64,000 bases of DNA from assembly GCA_036768485.1 (NCBI GenBank), contig JAVLUZ010000569.1:124001-188000 (forward strand). Direction: 5' to 3'. Below the pieces are notes generated by a model. It was not told where the DNA came from. It searched no databases and saw nothing but the letters and a program-made list of their open reading frames with translations. Below are positions 11,801 through 42,795 of the stretch, one piece after another. Made by a program: the position numbers and the translations under genes. This DNA comes from Mermis nigrescens. Lineage: Eukaryota; Nematoda; Enoplea; Mermithida; Mermithidae. The number at the start of each line of letters is the position of its first letter. The stretch's first letter is position 1.

Positions 11801-12798
11801 TCCATTGGCATCAAAAAATTGCAAAAAAAAACAAAAAAAATTTCAAAAATTTATTGTGTGGGGGTATATTGGTTTCTCGGGTGGGGGGGCACACCCCCAA
11901 CCCCCCACGCCCAGGTTTGATGACTACTAGCTGATGTGTGACCTTTTTCGTGTATTTCACTCTGCTCAGACACTTCCTACTTGGCCCTTGTAATATTTTT
12001 TCCAGAAAATGTCTATTTTGGACCATATTTTACATCAATCAAATATACTGTGGATGTTTCACTCTTTTGTGGCATACAATTGACAATAAGTATTTAGTTG
12101 GGGGGAAAAATCAGTATTTTCGTACTAAACTGACCATGCTTAAGAAATTTCTGGGATAATTGCTCTGCATTTTCCTGACAATAAAATCGAAACTTTCCCA
12201 GCAGCTGATTAGAAAATTGTCTGATAATACCCGGTTTTACAAAATTCTAAGAAGGGTTGATACCTGCCCTCTCACCATAGGTGGGCGGCACCAAAGGTCT
12301 GGGGGTGGGGTGCAAGATTTTTTCAAAGATAAAAAAAACCTATGCTGGCCTCTGTCTTCTTATCTTTCTTTTTTCTATTGCTTTGTTGAACTAAACGCTT
12401 TTCTACCTTCTTTTCTCTTCATTATTTGTGTACAAGCCGTTGGAATTTTTATTTCAACCATTAGATAATTTATCAGCCATTATTGATTATCGTGTGCAAA
12501 AATTCTCGTCTATTCTCCTCATTGATATAGGTTAAGCTGATCGAATAAATTTTGACTGGCTCGTTTCTTAAAACTGCGTTTCTATTGCTTTCGGCTTCAA
12601 TGCTTTCTGCCTTCTATTTTACACTTCATGCTTTTAATTATTTGCTCGTTTATGTTTTTTGTTTTTATTTTTTGATGGCATTAGTGACAAAAATTCGATT
12701 TTTTCAATTTAAGGAAGCTTCTGGGTGTTATAACGAAAAAAGACGTGTTGGCTCATATCAAACGCATGGAAAGCGAAAGCAACACGGCTTTATTCTAG
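2725..12798 (+). CDS. CLCN3: ClC-3/4/5-type chloride/proton exchanger, C-terminal four exons (partial gene)
   Basis: Partial gene of four exons: 2725-2891, 8794-8921, 10741-10835 and 12714-12798. Together they encode the last 157 residues of an endosomal/lysosomal 2Cl-/H+ exchanger of the ClC-3/4/5 branch. This part is the cytoplasmic tail with CBS1 (motif [17 protein letters not shown] then RRDLLLAI), a linker ([17 protein letters not shown]) and CBS2 ([50 protein letters not shown]). Known family members bind nucleotides and gate the channel through these CBS domains. All junction phases agree (1, 0 and 2) and the reading frame closes at TAG 12796-12798. The symbol marks the family only: one invertebrate gene usually stands for vertebrate CLCN3, 4 and 5. 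The membrane part must lie upstream of the window; I found no earlier exon in 1-2724. Introns are loaded with repeats. Confidence 0.93.
3215..3454 (-). mobile_element. Family A hAT-like MITE
   Basis: Reverse copy from CATACCTGAGCG to GCCTACCTATG, with the family core (AATGGATAGTGCTCGATGAG type). No convincing target duplication (GTCCCTAT / GTTCTATG). The surrounding ClC intron 2892-8793 is otherwise repeats. Confidence 0.7.
4090..4800 (-). repeat. Tandem array, units of about 115 bp with GCGC hairpins, split by a MITE
   Basis: Repeated blocks carry 'cagctttccgaagataagc', 'aatgc..aaac' and a hairpin around CCGGCGCGTATCGCCGG. A family A copy (4249-4507) has inserted inside one unit. Related arrays occur at 5325-6090 and, inverted, at 40425-40895. 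Confidence 0.55.
4249..4507 (-). mobile_element. Family A hAT-like MITE
   Basis: 259 bp, CATACCTGGGCGTG...GCCGCCCACCTATG. The 8-bp duplication is CTGACCAT (4241-4248) / CTGACCAC (4508-4515). Inserted within the 4090-4800 tandem array. Confidence 0.85.
4882..5148 (+). mobile_element. Family A MITE with damaged left end
   Basis: The core and right end (CCGCCAGGTATG) are clear. The left terminus is degraded (GCGCCACCAAAGTTCTGG starts the recognisable part at about 4903). GGTACGGG (4874) and GATACGGG (5149) could be the duplication, but the left end does not start with CA. Confidence 0.55.
5325..6090 (+). repeat. Dispersed GCGC-hairpin repeat block
   Basis: Contains units with 'ggcgcggaagcgccgaaaa', 'tagaagacaaaaat', 'aacaataaatcc' and 'tgatttctcaccattcaatc'. 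The same order occurs inverted at 40425-40895. A family A MITE (5621-5887) is inserted in it. No coding content. Confidence 0.55.
5621..5887 (+). mobile_element. Family A hAT-like MITE
   Basis: 267 bp, CATAGGTGGGCGGCACC...CACGCCCAAGTATG. Duplication GTCATAAG / GTCATAAC (7 of 8). Confidence 0.85.
6626..6802 (+). mobile_element. Family M Tc1/mariner-like MITE, copy 1
   Basis: 177 bp with TIRs CACTACTCGCCACGAATGTT and the inverse of CAGTGCTGGCCACGAATGTT, flanked by TA on both sides (6624-6625 and 6803-6804). Inside, a second palindromic pair surrounds ACACGTCG/CGACGTGT. Confidence 0.75.
7257..7429 (-). mobile_element. Family B hAT-like MITE, copy 2
   Basis: 173 bp in reverse orientation, CAGGAACGTATCTC...GGCCAGCTACGTGCCTG. 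Target duplication GATATTGG (7249-7256) / GAAATTGG (7430-7437), 7 of 8. Confidence 0.85.
7440..7925 (+). repeat. Family E dispersed repeat (GTACAAAGA / GCGC hairpin)
   Basis: About 480 bp with ordered landmarks: 'gatgtacaaagaatttt..accgtctttgtacatgtac', 'gcgcttcacgccg', 'tctatatatcttta', 'cggcgcatccgcgccg', 'gaacaactctgtttttaccac', 'tgtacaaacggaccttgtac'. The same order recurs at 22590-23062, 27225-27640 and 30700-31045. No protein is encoded in common. Confidence 0.65.
8131..8155 (-). mobile_element. Right terminus of an undefined element
   Basis: GGCCGCCCTTAAATACGGAC preceded by GGGGGCGATC resembles, inverted, the sequence at 25-50 of the window. It is probably one end of a hAT-like element whose partner end I could not pair with a target duplication. 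Confidence 0.35.
8565..8790 (+). repeat. Tandem repeat with a 20-bp palindrome, next to a splice acceptor
   Basis: Four units of about 65 bp, each with GCCTTGTGTAAACTGCAGT and a closing TTTACAC, so the core GTGTAAACTGCAGTTTACAC is a perfect palindrome, then 'ttcccat/atcagaatttctta'. The last unit runs directly into the ClC acceptor at 8793. Confidence 0.85.
8794..8921 (+). CDS. CLCN3: ClC-3/4/5 exon encoding the CBS1-CBS2 linker
   Basis: The acceptor is cattcttctctag before 8794 and the donor is TTA|GTAAGC. The split codon A|AT gives N, then [20 protein letters not shown], a Pro/Ser-rich stretch ([10 protein letters not shown]) and LKLRKIIDL. The linker aligns with NARQRQEGIVSNSIMYFT of vertebrate ClC-4. 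The polypyrimidine tract of the acceptor is fused to the last unit of a 65-bp tandem repeat. Confidence 0.92.
9100..9905 (+). repeat. Tandem duplication in a ClC intron
   Basis: Two and a part copies of a unit of about 350 bp marked by 'cagayactggyaaaatggtaaaa', 'tacatagctgtcattatt', 'gtgcgaagtgaaaatttcta' and 'ttaaacattgaacttgtaac'. Copies start near 9105, 9487 and 9805. Confidence 0.75.
10229..10472 (-). mobile_element. Family A hAT-like MITE
   Basis: 244 bp, CACACGTGGGCGTG...GCCGCCCACCTACG. Duplication CTGTTAAC / CTGTTGAC (7 of 8). Lies in the ClC intron just before exon 10741. Confidence 0.85.
10741..10835 (+). CDS. CLCN3: ClC-3/4/5 exon encoding the first half of CBS2
   Basis: The acceptor is tcgaattaag before 10741 and the donor is GG|GTGAAA after 10835. 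The 31 codons read [30 protein letters not shown] and N plus a split Gly codon. This is the most conserved piece of the tail in ClC-3/4/5 proteins and is close to insect ClC-c. The acceptor has an AAG end without a strong pyrimidine tract, a style repeated at other exons in this window. Confidence 0.95.
10915..11279 (+). mobile_element. Family A MITE interrupted by a family B MITE
   Basis: CATAGGTGGGCGGCACC...TACGCTCAGGTATG with target duplication GTTATCGA (10907-10914) / GCTATCGA (11280-11287). It would be about 226 bp without the nested B element and its duplicated target. Confidence 0.88.
11032..11162 (+). mobile_element. Family B hAT-like MITE, copy 3, nested
   Basis: 131 bp, CAGGTACGTAGCTG...CAGCTACATGCCTG, inside the family A copy. 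Perfect 8-bp duplication CTAATCGA at 11024-11031 and 11163-11170; removing one copy and the element restores the family A core (TTCTMATCGAGCACTATCC). Confidence 0.93.
11310..11500 (+). repeat. Family K dispersed repeat
   Basis: The 'ccgaaaacagcccaaaa...cgcgattttttcttaaaaaatgggg' order resembles 25600-25790, 34020-34280 and 57430-57640. Ends were not defined. Confidence 0.4.
11714..11919 (+). mobile_element. Family A hAT-like MITE
   Basis: 206 bp, CATACGTGGGCAGCA...CACGCCCAGGTTTG. Duplication ATGACCAC / ATGACTAC (7 of 8). Confidence 0.82.
12276..12344 (+). mobile_element. Truncated family A MITE
   Basis: Left terminus CATAGGTGGGCGGCACC and the first 60 bp, then a jump to a CCTATG end. No target duplication. 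Probably an internal deletion product. Confidence 0.6.
12714..12798 (+). CDS. CLCN3: ClC-3/4/5 terminal exon
   Basis: The acceptor is tcaatttaag before 12714. G completes the split Gly codon, followed by [27 protein letters not shown] and stop TAG at 12796-12798. [15 protein letters not shown] is the canonical end of CBS2 in this family. The tail ends ...LF directly, where many animal homologues end ...FN. No perfect AATAAA was seen close by; ATACATAAATAC is at about 12833. Confidence 0.93.
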
Positions 12799-13547
12799 CA
12801 TAAACAAACATGTGAAGCACGCGCGATATTATGAATACATAAATACTTATCGGATATTTGTGTAATTTATGGAATATAATTATCGTCTTTAGTTTCGTGA
12901 TAATTCTTTCGTCGTTGTGTGTACAGCCGCAACAAATCAGTGTCTTTTTTTAAAAGTATACAAATCAGAAAAAATTCTATAACCCTCGCGGTCCGCTTAT
13001 GGAAAAAGTTACCATAGAGTTATGTTTTCATGCATCTGTTAACTCAGTTCTTATTATTTTGCGTTTAATTTGGTTAGAAAAAAATCGGAAAAAACGTTAT
13101 TAATACAGAAAAAGATTAACACCCACGAAAATTCAAAATTCAGTCTTATTAGAAGCAAATAAGTCAAAAAGCCTAGGTACAGGAAGACAGGTAATTTTTA
13201 CCATAAAATGTATTTTTCTGTTTACTATAAACCGATAATTATTATTTTTGGCTGAAATAAGGAGCGAGGCTGCCATCATAGAAAAGCAAAAAACTAGAAA
13301 GATACATACTAAGATGCAAATAAATTCAAAAAACAGTTTCAATCTACTTGTGTCATGCGCGTGCGAAGCCGCCTATTGCTAAAAGACTGAAACATTGATA
13401 AAAAGTTCAATATTCAATTGATTTCTGCAGGCAAGAGTTCATTTTATAGCTCATTTGACAGCTAATTTATCACAATCAACGTAGAACAAGGATTATGCGA
13501 TAAAATTTTGCGGTAAAATTCGAAAACAAAATAATCTATCCAAAAAC
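12799..13547. other. Downstream of ClC stop; no gene seen
   Basis: AT-rich sequence holding the presumed ClC 3' UTR. No coding signal, no clear repeat. ATACATAAATAC at about 12833 is the nearest thing to a polyadenylation signal. Confidence 0.4.
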
Positions 13548-13711
13548 TAGTCTATTTCACACAGCTTCGGTCATAAATTTTAAAACTATCCCCGACAATT
13601 AACTGACAGATTGCGATTATAGCATTGATCTGATATATTATTATCCTAATCCTTCGCTCACTGTCGATTAAAATTCTTAGAATTCTGCACCGAATTATGT
13701 GAAATAGGCTA
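13548..13711 (+). mobile_element. Family H MITE, copy 1
   Basis: 164 bp from TAGTCTATTTCACAC to ATGTGAAATAGGCTA, sharing interior with 49378-49542 and 51083-51235 ('gacagattgcgatta..'). The TA flank is not preserved on this copy. Confidence 0.65.
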
Positions 13712-14214
13712 CAAACGTTTCCGCGCTCGGCGAACTTTCGCTTGTATTCATGTCTTGAGCGCTACGGTGTTATGTGACCTTGCGCATCTAAATTGGTAAT
13801 TCTATTGCGATTAGTCGCAGACATGGCCATTCTTGTGAAATACTTGTTCTCAAATTTTTTGAAGCGTACCGCGAAGATAAATGGATAACGCGATTAGTGC
13901 TTACTGTGTTTTATCCACACATGGCCATGTAGGGGTCTGCCGGACCTCTTCCCGCAACCAGTAGCTCCAGAATTGAATTTTCGCCTCATCGGACCCTCCC
14001 TAGAAATTTAGCTGCTATCCACTAATGGTTACATCTGTTAAGCAATGGTTTACATTGCGGATCTGCATTTGTAATGGTTAAAATACCTTACTATCCATAT
14101 GTACACATGTAAAACTCTTCTGTTAGAAGATACCTAATGCCCAAATTGTTCTTCTGGTCCATATTCCCATTTTAGATGACGTTTTCCTACGTACATACCT
14201 CGCTTGCATACATG

Positions 14215-14448
14215 CATAGGTGGGCGGCACCAAAATTCTGGGGTGCAATATTTTTCAATGGTCAAAAAATAGCCTTAAAAATGGTGGTATGGCGAAAAAC
14301 ACCATTTTTCAACGTTTCTCATCGAGAACTATCCATTGGCATCAAAAAATTGCGAAAAAAAATTTCAAAAATTGAATTCTGGGGTTGTTTTAGTTTCTGA
14401 AGGGGAAAGGGGGGTTGCATACCCCCAAACCTCCCACGCCCAGATATG
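14215..14448 (+). mobile_element. Family A hAT-like MITE
   Basis: 234 bp, CATAGGTGGGCGGCACC...CACGCCCAGATATG. The flanks (CATACATG / GTTACAGA) do not match. Confidence 0.78.
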
Positions 14449-16112
14449 GTTACAGAGGTTCCGAAAGTTGGAAAAAAGCTTAGATATTTAGGTAATGTAT
14501 GCACGTAGCCAGTATTTGCACTTTTATACAGCAAATGGATTCTGTTTTCGAATCGGAGAACCTATGTAGGTTTACTTATTATGTAACAGGCACATTATTC
14601 CCACAATAAATAAGAAACATAAACTTTGTACTGGTACACACAGTTGACAGCGGAGATAAATCACATATCAAGCAAATCGAAATAAGCATAAGTTATCACT
14701 TCAGACGACTTTCTACGTAGAGGATACTGAGAATCGGAAGCATTAGTCGAGAAGCATCTTGAATGCACAATGAAGTATTATGAGCCTGGAAAGCAAAATT
14801 TCAACCATTATACAAAAACTCAGTGCAGGCAGAGCAGAGCAGAATACGATACCTACCTACTTATGTACGCATTCCTACGTACGTATATGCGTGAAAATTA
14901 AACCTAAAAGTCTGAAGCTGAAAAAACCTGAATATAATCGAAAAACCAAAATACAAAAACTCAGAACAGGCAGAGCAGAGCACAATCGTAGATACTATCT
15001 ACTTATGTATGCATTCTTACGTCGAACGTGAAAATTAAACCAAATCTGAAGTGAAAACCTGAATATGTTAAAAACCATGGTTTCTCTAGGGATTCGATTT
15101 ATCTGAATTATTTCCAAAATTGATTAGGTACTGGAGTTGAAGCAATACTTAGTATAGGTCACATTAAACGCAAAACATGTATACCTACTCAAAGCAGGTA
15201 CATAGCTACCGTAATACAATGTAATAAAGATAATAAAATACATATACATTACAGGACAGTATCAACCATACATGGGCGCGGGGGTAGCGTTGGTAAAATT
15301 AGTGAAATATAGCTTAGTTATTAGTTATTGATTAACTAAGTCCTGAAAAAATGCTTTCAGTTATTTATTAAGTAGGGAATAACTAACTATGTTCATGTTA
15401 GTTAATCAAATATTTTATGTTTTCCTTGAATCCTTGAAAAATCGCATTTTTATGTACATATTATTGCACAGCTGTACGTATCTAAATTGGGCTTTTATTA
15501 ACAAAAAAGTGAATTTGTACAGCAGAATATTCTATAATCTTTGTAATATAATGCAATTTAATATTTTATGACTTAATTAATACATGTATAATAATGTATA
15601 TGTAATATAATCATGATTCAAGAAAAGCGAATTATATATTGGTTGTTTTAACTCATTGTTATAAAGTTGATGCAATTTACTTTGTGCAAGAGCCCAATAC
15701 CTCTGAAAGATGTCATTGGTGAAGTTCTATATCTGTTCGATTCCATACGCTTCATTTTGACTTTACGGCTTATTACTGTAGCAGAACATTCCACTGTTTA
15801 GGTTGTTGCTAGAGTTTTTAGATGCACAGCACATCAAGCAAACATCTGTAAGGAGTTTAAAGCAACCGCCCGCTACGATAGATAATTGAAAAAGCCATTT
15901 GTGTAGTGTAAACTAATACAGTAATAAGACTTTAGCGGAAAAGGGCCATTCGGAATGGAACAGACTATTCTTATATATACTGTGTAGTCGAGTTGCTTTC
16001 GGTTTACAACTAATCGAGCGAGAGTAGTAAGGTTTTATGTAGTAACAAGTTGTAATAATGATTGTAGTAATAATTGTAATAATTATAATAGTTGTAGTAA
16101 CGTAGTAACAAC
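14449..16112. other. Intergenic stretch, no gene
   Basis: No exon seen. Two similar segments at 14779-14900 and 14935-15060 (shared 'caaaaactcagwrcaggcagagcagagcasaat', 'gtgaaaattaaacc') are a direct duplication. A TTAACTAAG-rich segment begins at 15270. GTAATAATT simple repeats occupy 16040-16100. Confidence 0.4.
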
Positions 16113-16365
16113 CATAGCTGGGTGTGTGCGGGATGGTTCGGGGATATGCACCCCAAAATACCACCCCCAGAAACACAAATATCCCCAGAATGCAATTTGT
16201 GAATTTTTTGTTTTTTTCGTAATTTTTTGATGCCAATAAATAGTGCTCGATGAGAAATGTTTAAAAATGGTGTGTTTCGCCATACGAAAATTTTTAATGC
16301 CATTTTTTGACCTTTGAAAAAATCTTGCACCCCCTTCCCCAGAACTTTGGTGCCGCCCACCTATG
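16113..16365 (-). mobile_element. Family A hAT-like MITE with perfect target duplication
   Basis: 253 bp, CATAGCTGGG...TGCCGCCCACCTATG, flanked by GTAACAAC on both sides (16105-16112 and 16366-16373). Confidence 0.92.
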
Positions 16366-17568
16366 GTAACAACTGCACCTTTCAGGTTGCTGCAATTATT
16401 CATAAACTTTTTTAAATTTCCAATCGATTGCTGAAACGTGCAACCTCTGATTAAAGCTCAAATACTTTGCAGCGACTTAAAACGCCATATAGCAAATTGA
16501 TGAATAATAAACCAAATAAAGGGCATTAGAAATTAAAAAAGTTGCACTAAAATGCCGTACAGGGCAACAAATGCAAATATTACCTGTGTATGTAATTTTT
16601 CCGACAGATGCTTCTATGAATCAAAAATGACAATATTAAAATGCGAGTATCTTTTAGACAACGCAAGAAATATGTTTATCATTTTGAGACTACAAGCGAG
16701 GAAAATACAAGCTATTAAACGAAAAATATCTCTGATTTGCTGTTTTAATCAAGGATTTACTGGTTCAAATACACGATTTGTTCAGCCGCCTGTATTATTG
16801 TAAACTATAATGTATGTACATAGTAGAATCAATATAATAAAATATTATAACGTAAGTAAGTCGCTCGCAATATGATTACTGCATTTGAGAGAAATAGATA
16901 TACAAAGTAATTGAAAAATAAATAAATAAAAACAATAAAAGGAAAACGGACATGAGAAATAGCACAAATCCACCCGAGAAGAAATTATGAAAAATTACAG
17001 GTGTAGCGTGCGAGAGTCTAAATGAATCATCATTAAATGGGAGAGGAATAAAAACAGAAAAAATCGACAGTAGCAAGGAAAACTAAGTTAGACACATAGG
17101 CGAAGTCATCAGAGAGAGGAAATAGTTCGCAGGTGTCATCACGGAATAATTACGATCTGCTTGCAGCAATTGCCCCAAAGTGCGCAATTTGTATGTACAT
17201 GACTAACTTATTTAATTAACTAAGCGGAATTATCTAAGTTAGTATTTAATCAGGGGTTACATGTTTATGCATAGTTATTAGTTACAGTAATTAACTACGT
17301 TCAAAAAACCTTAGTAAATCACATGCTTAGTTATTGACTTAGATAACTTTACCAACGCTATGCAGGGGGATTGAACCTTGCATGGACAGTACCTAAATTC
17401 TAGGGATTCCAAAATCTCCAACGATCAAAAAATTACCGTATAAATACATGTCAACATTCCTCATTGAGCTCAATCCATTAACATCGAAAAATCGCGAAAC
17501 AACGAAAATATCAAAATTTAATTTTGGGAGTCTGCGAGTGGAATTATCGAATTACGCCGCCACGCCTA
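16366..17568. other. Intergenic stretch, no gene
   Basis: No coding signal. 17215-17380 is TTAACTAAG-rich and ends ACCAACGCTA, an inverted relative of 15284-15400. 17385-17560 is a decayed family A-like piece (GGACAGTACC.., CTCAATCCATTAACATCGAA). Confidence 0.4.
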
Positions 17569-17731
17569 CAGTGCTCGCCAAGAATGTTGAAACTCTAATC
17601 TGCTTCACGTGATATTAGAGCATGCTAAAGAATATATCTTTAAGACGTTGGTCATGCGTGGGCGGAAATAGGACCGACCTGTTAAACATATATCCTTTAA
17701 CAAGCCCTATCATCGTTTGAAGCATATTCGA

Positions 17732-18216
17732 CATAGATGGGCGACACCAAAGTTCGGACGAAGGGGGTTCAAGATTTTTCAAAGGTAAAAAAATGGCCTT
17801 TAAAATGGTGGTATGGCGAAAAAACATCATTTTTCAATGTTTTTCATCGAACACTATCCATTGGCATCAAAAAATTGCGGAAAAAACAAAAAATTCCAAA
17901 AATTGGTTTCTGGGGGATGCACACCATACGTGGGCAGCAAGAAAATTCTGGGTAGGGGAGGTGCAAGATTTTTTGAAGGTCAAAAAATGGCCTTCAAAAT
18001 GGTGGTATGGCGATAAAAACACAATTTTTCGACGTTTCTCATCAAGCACTATCCATTGGCATCAAAAAATTGCAAAAAACGAAAAAAATTTCAAAAATTG
18101 AATTCTGGGGGGTATTTTGATTTCTGGGGGGTAGTTTTGGTTTCTGGGGGATGCATACCCCTAAACCCCCAGGCCTATGTGTGATGCACACCCCCAAACC
18201 CCCACGCCCAGGTATG
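17732..18216 (+). mobile_element. Family A MITE (outer copy) containing a second family A MITE
   Basis: CATAGATGGGCGACACC...CACGCCCAGGTATG. Its interior is split at 17934/18192 by another copy. The outer duplication is weak (ATATTCGA / ATATAAGT). Confidence 0.82.
17935..18183 (+). mobile_element. Family A MITE nested in a family A MITE
   Basis: 249 bp from CATACGTGGGCAGCAAG to GGCCTATGTGTG. Perfect 8-bp duplication ATGCACAC at 17927-17934 and 18184-18191 inside the outer copy. Confidence 0.9.
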
Positions 18217-18285
18217 ATATAAGTTCGTGGCGAATGATGTAAGTGTGCCACTGATGTTTTGCTTTCTGCATCACTAAACATTACG

Positions 18286-39682
<21,397 letters not shown>

Positions 39683-40424
39683 AATCAGACTAGCGTATCA
39701 ATTGAATCGAAATTAAAATTTGATCTCAAGTAATATAGCCTGAGTTGATAAAGCAAAAGTTGAACTTCAAATAGTAATCAACTGAATAGAGTAGGTATGC
39801 ACGAGCATACTAGGGCAATGGGATCAACTGGGTTCAACCCGGTGTCAGTGGTAGGCCGTTTGGTATTAACGGTCAAGGCTACGAGTATCAACAAGAATTT
39901 TTCATAAGAAAAATCAAATCTACTACTTAGATACATAGCAAAATTTATTGATACTTGAGCACAACGCGCACTCCAAAGATCAATTGGTGTAAGCACTTTG
40001 TGCACCACAGATACCAGTTACTCCTTATACCTCAACTGATAAAACATAGGCATATATACATACATATGATGGCACAAAGAAACGTATCTTTTGTTTGAGA
40101 ATCGCGAGGTTAACGGTCATATAATAAAACGACTCTTTTTGAACTGGCAATATACCAAAATTTTTTGTTCCAGGTATCATCGGGAAGGCAGGCCATTGCC
40201 CAGGTGTGTGTATGAGTAGGTAGGTGGCACATCCATTAAAAAGGATTAACTACAATTGTACAAAGACATTGTTAACGAGTAATGTACTAAATAGGTACAT
40301 AGGTGCGCCAGCCGGTATTCAGAGGGATAGGAAATAAGATCTGAAAACCATGTTTTCCTTTAACCCTTTTAATTTCGTGGCAAAAAACCGTAAAATGTTT
40401 TCACCACTAATAAGTCTAAACTCA
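39683..40424. promoter_or_regulatory. FAM114A upstream region
   Basis: About 740 bp before the FAM114A start codon on the minus strand. No TATA box or CpG-rich block stands out. 40280-40330 has a TAGGTACATAGGTGC word typical of local simple sequence. Role is by position only. Confidence 0.3.
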
Positions 40425-40895
40425 AAATTTTCCGGCGCTTCGCGACGGATTTATTGTTTATGTATAGTTTTGTCTTCTAAACCGTTAAAAATCGCTCAAA
40501 TCAGAGTTAGACGTTAGACACAGAGAACATGTCAATTTCTTTTCTAGCGCTGTGCGCCGGATTCATTGTTTAGTTATAGTTTTTACCTTCTAGCTCACTC
40601 AAAACAGCTCAGATTTGAGTTATGACAAGGGAAACATGAAATTTTTCCGGCGCTTCGCGCCGTATTTATTGTTTACATGTTTTTTGTCTTCTAGCCCGCT
40701 CAAAACCGCTCAAATTTGAAGTTGATATGCAGAGCATGAAGCGCCGAATTATTCATTATCCGTATTGTTTTTCTCTGTAAAGCACAATGATTAAGTACAA
40801 AGGCAAGAGATAAGAAATAATTCGTCGATTAGGTGATGAGAAATCAGCTTAAATGATTAATTTACTGTATATCAATATGAAATAAAGTGAAAATT
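40425..40895 (-). repeat. GCGC-hairpin tandem repeat, inverse of 5325-6090
   Basis: Three units of about 115 bp: CCGGCGCTTCGCGACGG, CTAGCGCTGTGCGCCGG and CCGGCGCTTCGCGCCG, each followed by 'tttattgttta..gttttgtcttctag' and 'ctcaaa..cgctcaaatt'. Then the conserved flank 'taattcgtcgattaggtgatgagaaatcag'. Confidence 0.75.
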
Positions 40896-41227
40896 TTTTA
40901 ATTTTTCCATATATTGCACCATGCGCACCCAAACAAATCATTTTTTATAAGTGTTACCCAGTTTTCTCATAAATTTAAATAGCATTATTACTTCATTAAT
41001 TTTTTATTTGACGACAAGATCACAAATTTTAAAATTGGGAATGCTCTTGAAATATTGGCAACCATACATTATTCTTTAGAAAGAGCTTATTTCTAAAAAA
41101 TTTACAGAAGAATAAAATCAAGGTCTGCTAATGAACTTAGGACTTTGCTTCTCAAAACACATTAAATAGTTATTATATACTAGGCATAAAAAAGCAAAAC
41201 ACGCAGAGGTAGCATAAATCGCTACAC

Positions 41228-41290
41228 CCTGCATTGGATTTTCGAAGAAATGGCGGACGTTCTACCACTGAGCCATGCGGAAGTTCGCGG
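41228..41290 (-). other. tRNA-like fragment with a perfect A box
   Basis: Minus strand reads CCGCATGGCTCAGTGGTAGA followed 18 nt later by TTCGAAAATCC, resembling A and B boxes of a tRNA, but the spacing is too short for a full cloverleaf. Probably a tRNA pseudogene or SINE head. Confidence 0.3.
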
Positions 41291-41294
41291 CGTT

Positions 41295-42631
41295 TCTTAT
41301 CATCTTAGTCTATTGTGTTTAAAATGTCAACTTAGGATTAGCTGAATACGTGATTTTATCTGTAAGTTGATTGATCTGCTGGAAGACGAGAATTAATTAT
41401 GCCGCTAAAAATGTAATTGAAAAACCCTTCTTTGCTACGTAGCTACAGTGACATCTAGCGACCTACAGTAAATAAGAAAAAAGGATTACTGTAGCCGTCG
41501 AAATCATTCACTGAAAAAGCTCTCGGATAAATGAAACAGACTATACGTATAAAGGTACCTATGTACGCAACTATAGTGTGTTTCATTTGATCGAGAGTTT
41601 TTTGAAAAGTTTAAGGTGGCTACAAAAGTGTTTTATACTAATGCGACAGCAAATAGGTACCTACCTATATTCTATAGAATATCGAGTTGCATTATGATCT
41701 TCGATACTGCTAAGAGGCAAGACTGCATCATGTAAGGTATGTACTTATAGGTAACTTTAGTGGCCTGGTTTATGCAAACTAAATTCAGCGGAAAAGCTTT
41801 CCAATAAACGAAACAGACTATACTTGATTCTGGTCATACAGATTCGGCGTGTGATATCTTACGCTTTACAGTAGGTTGAAACTCACTTAAACATTCACTT
41901 GAATGTGAATAGTATTTTTTCAGCAGGTTCTAATTTTTCTACATAATATGTTTATCATTATATACTGTATTTTTAATAATATTGGCCCCTAATGCACGCG
42001 TTATTGGCCAATATTGGCCTTTAACGAAAAATTCGGGGCCAACATTGGCCAATAACCAGTGCCGCCTTTGTCCGTCGTTGACGACGAAACTGCAAGCTTG
42101 GCTTTCATTTGGGTAAAATCGAATTCGAATATCGAATAAAAGGAATCTACGGACTGCATACATACGAATGCCAAAAATTTATTACGATAGCTATGTTTTC
42201 TACTTGAGTACCGGGTTATGTCATTGTACGCTCAGTGTTGTCAGGTCAAAATTTTAAAAACTGCCATAATTCTTGAGAATATCTGCCATCCCCTGTACAA
42301 ATTATATGGAAGCAGCACAGAAAAACTGCCATGGGCTCCTCCAAAAAACTATTACTCTGTGCTTAAGCATAGGAGTAAAAAGCTTCCGATAAATCAAGAA
42401 ACTGCCATGGAAGGAAAACTAACGCTCAGTAAAATGAAGGCGTACACAGTATGTAGAAGTAACTTTATAATATTGAAATTATTACAACCTGCACATATTT
42501 GTATATACGCTTCATAATTCGTTTTACAATTTTGAAAGATCGAATGCACCAAGTTTCACCAATGTTGTCCCCAACAATAATTTTGAGCTTTCTTGTGAAA
42601 TATGTACCTATTGGAAAATGTGTGTTCTGCT
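41295..42631. other. Intergenic region between divergent genes
   Basis: Fragments of the family H end motif (GAAACAGACTATA at 41528, TATAGTGTGTTTCAT at 41570, GAAACAGACTATA at 41810). 41990-42060 is an inverted repeat with TTATTGGCCAATATTGGCC and GGCCAACATTGGCCAATAAC. No gene recognised; the 99-codon frame at 42218 has no known match. Confidence 0.45.
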
Positions 42632-42787
42632 CAGGGGCGGCCCAAAATAGTGCGCAAAATTAACGATTTTTGAGCGATTTTGAGCGATTTTCTGATTAAA
42701 ACACCTAATTTTTCTGCCAAAAACAGGGTTCCGCCTCCCTTAGGGGTACCGCCCTTCCCCTTTAGGGAAATCCTAGATCCGCCACTG
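42632..42787 (-). mobile_element. Family D hAT-like MITE, perfect duplication
   Basis: 156 bp, CAGGGGCGGCCC...TAGATCCGCCACTG, flanked by GTTCTGCT (42624-42631 and 42788-42795). Confidence 0.92.
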
Positions 42788-42795
42788 GTTCTGCT

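Larger units (their letters stand above)
17569..18235 (+). mobile_element. Family M MITE, copy 2, split by nested family A elements
   Basis: Starts after TA with CAGTGCTCGCCAAGAATGTT, parallels copy 1 in its interior ('tctttaagacgttggtcatgcg', 'gaccgacctgttaaacatatat'), is cut at 17731 and resumes at about 18217 with 'aagttcgtggcgaatg'. The exact right end is unclear. Confidence 0.6.

Noticed and set aside
16010..16403. Overlapping minus-strand frames of 106-116 codons with a 'GGRHQSSG...[16 protein letters not shown]' look, also seen at 4133, 14176, 17737, 34468, 56261
   Set aside because: The similarity comes from the family A MITE DNA itself; the frames differ between copies and are broken by indels, so there is no protein family.
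42218..42517. 99-codon plus frame in the divergent intergenic region
   Set aside because: No recognisable domain, no splice context fitting a neighbour; left as unassigned.
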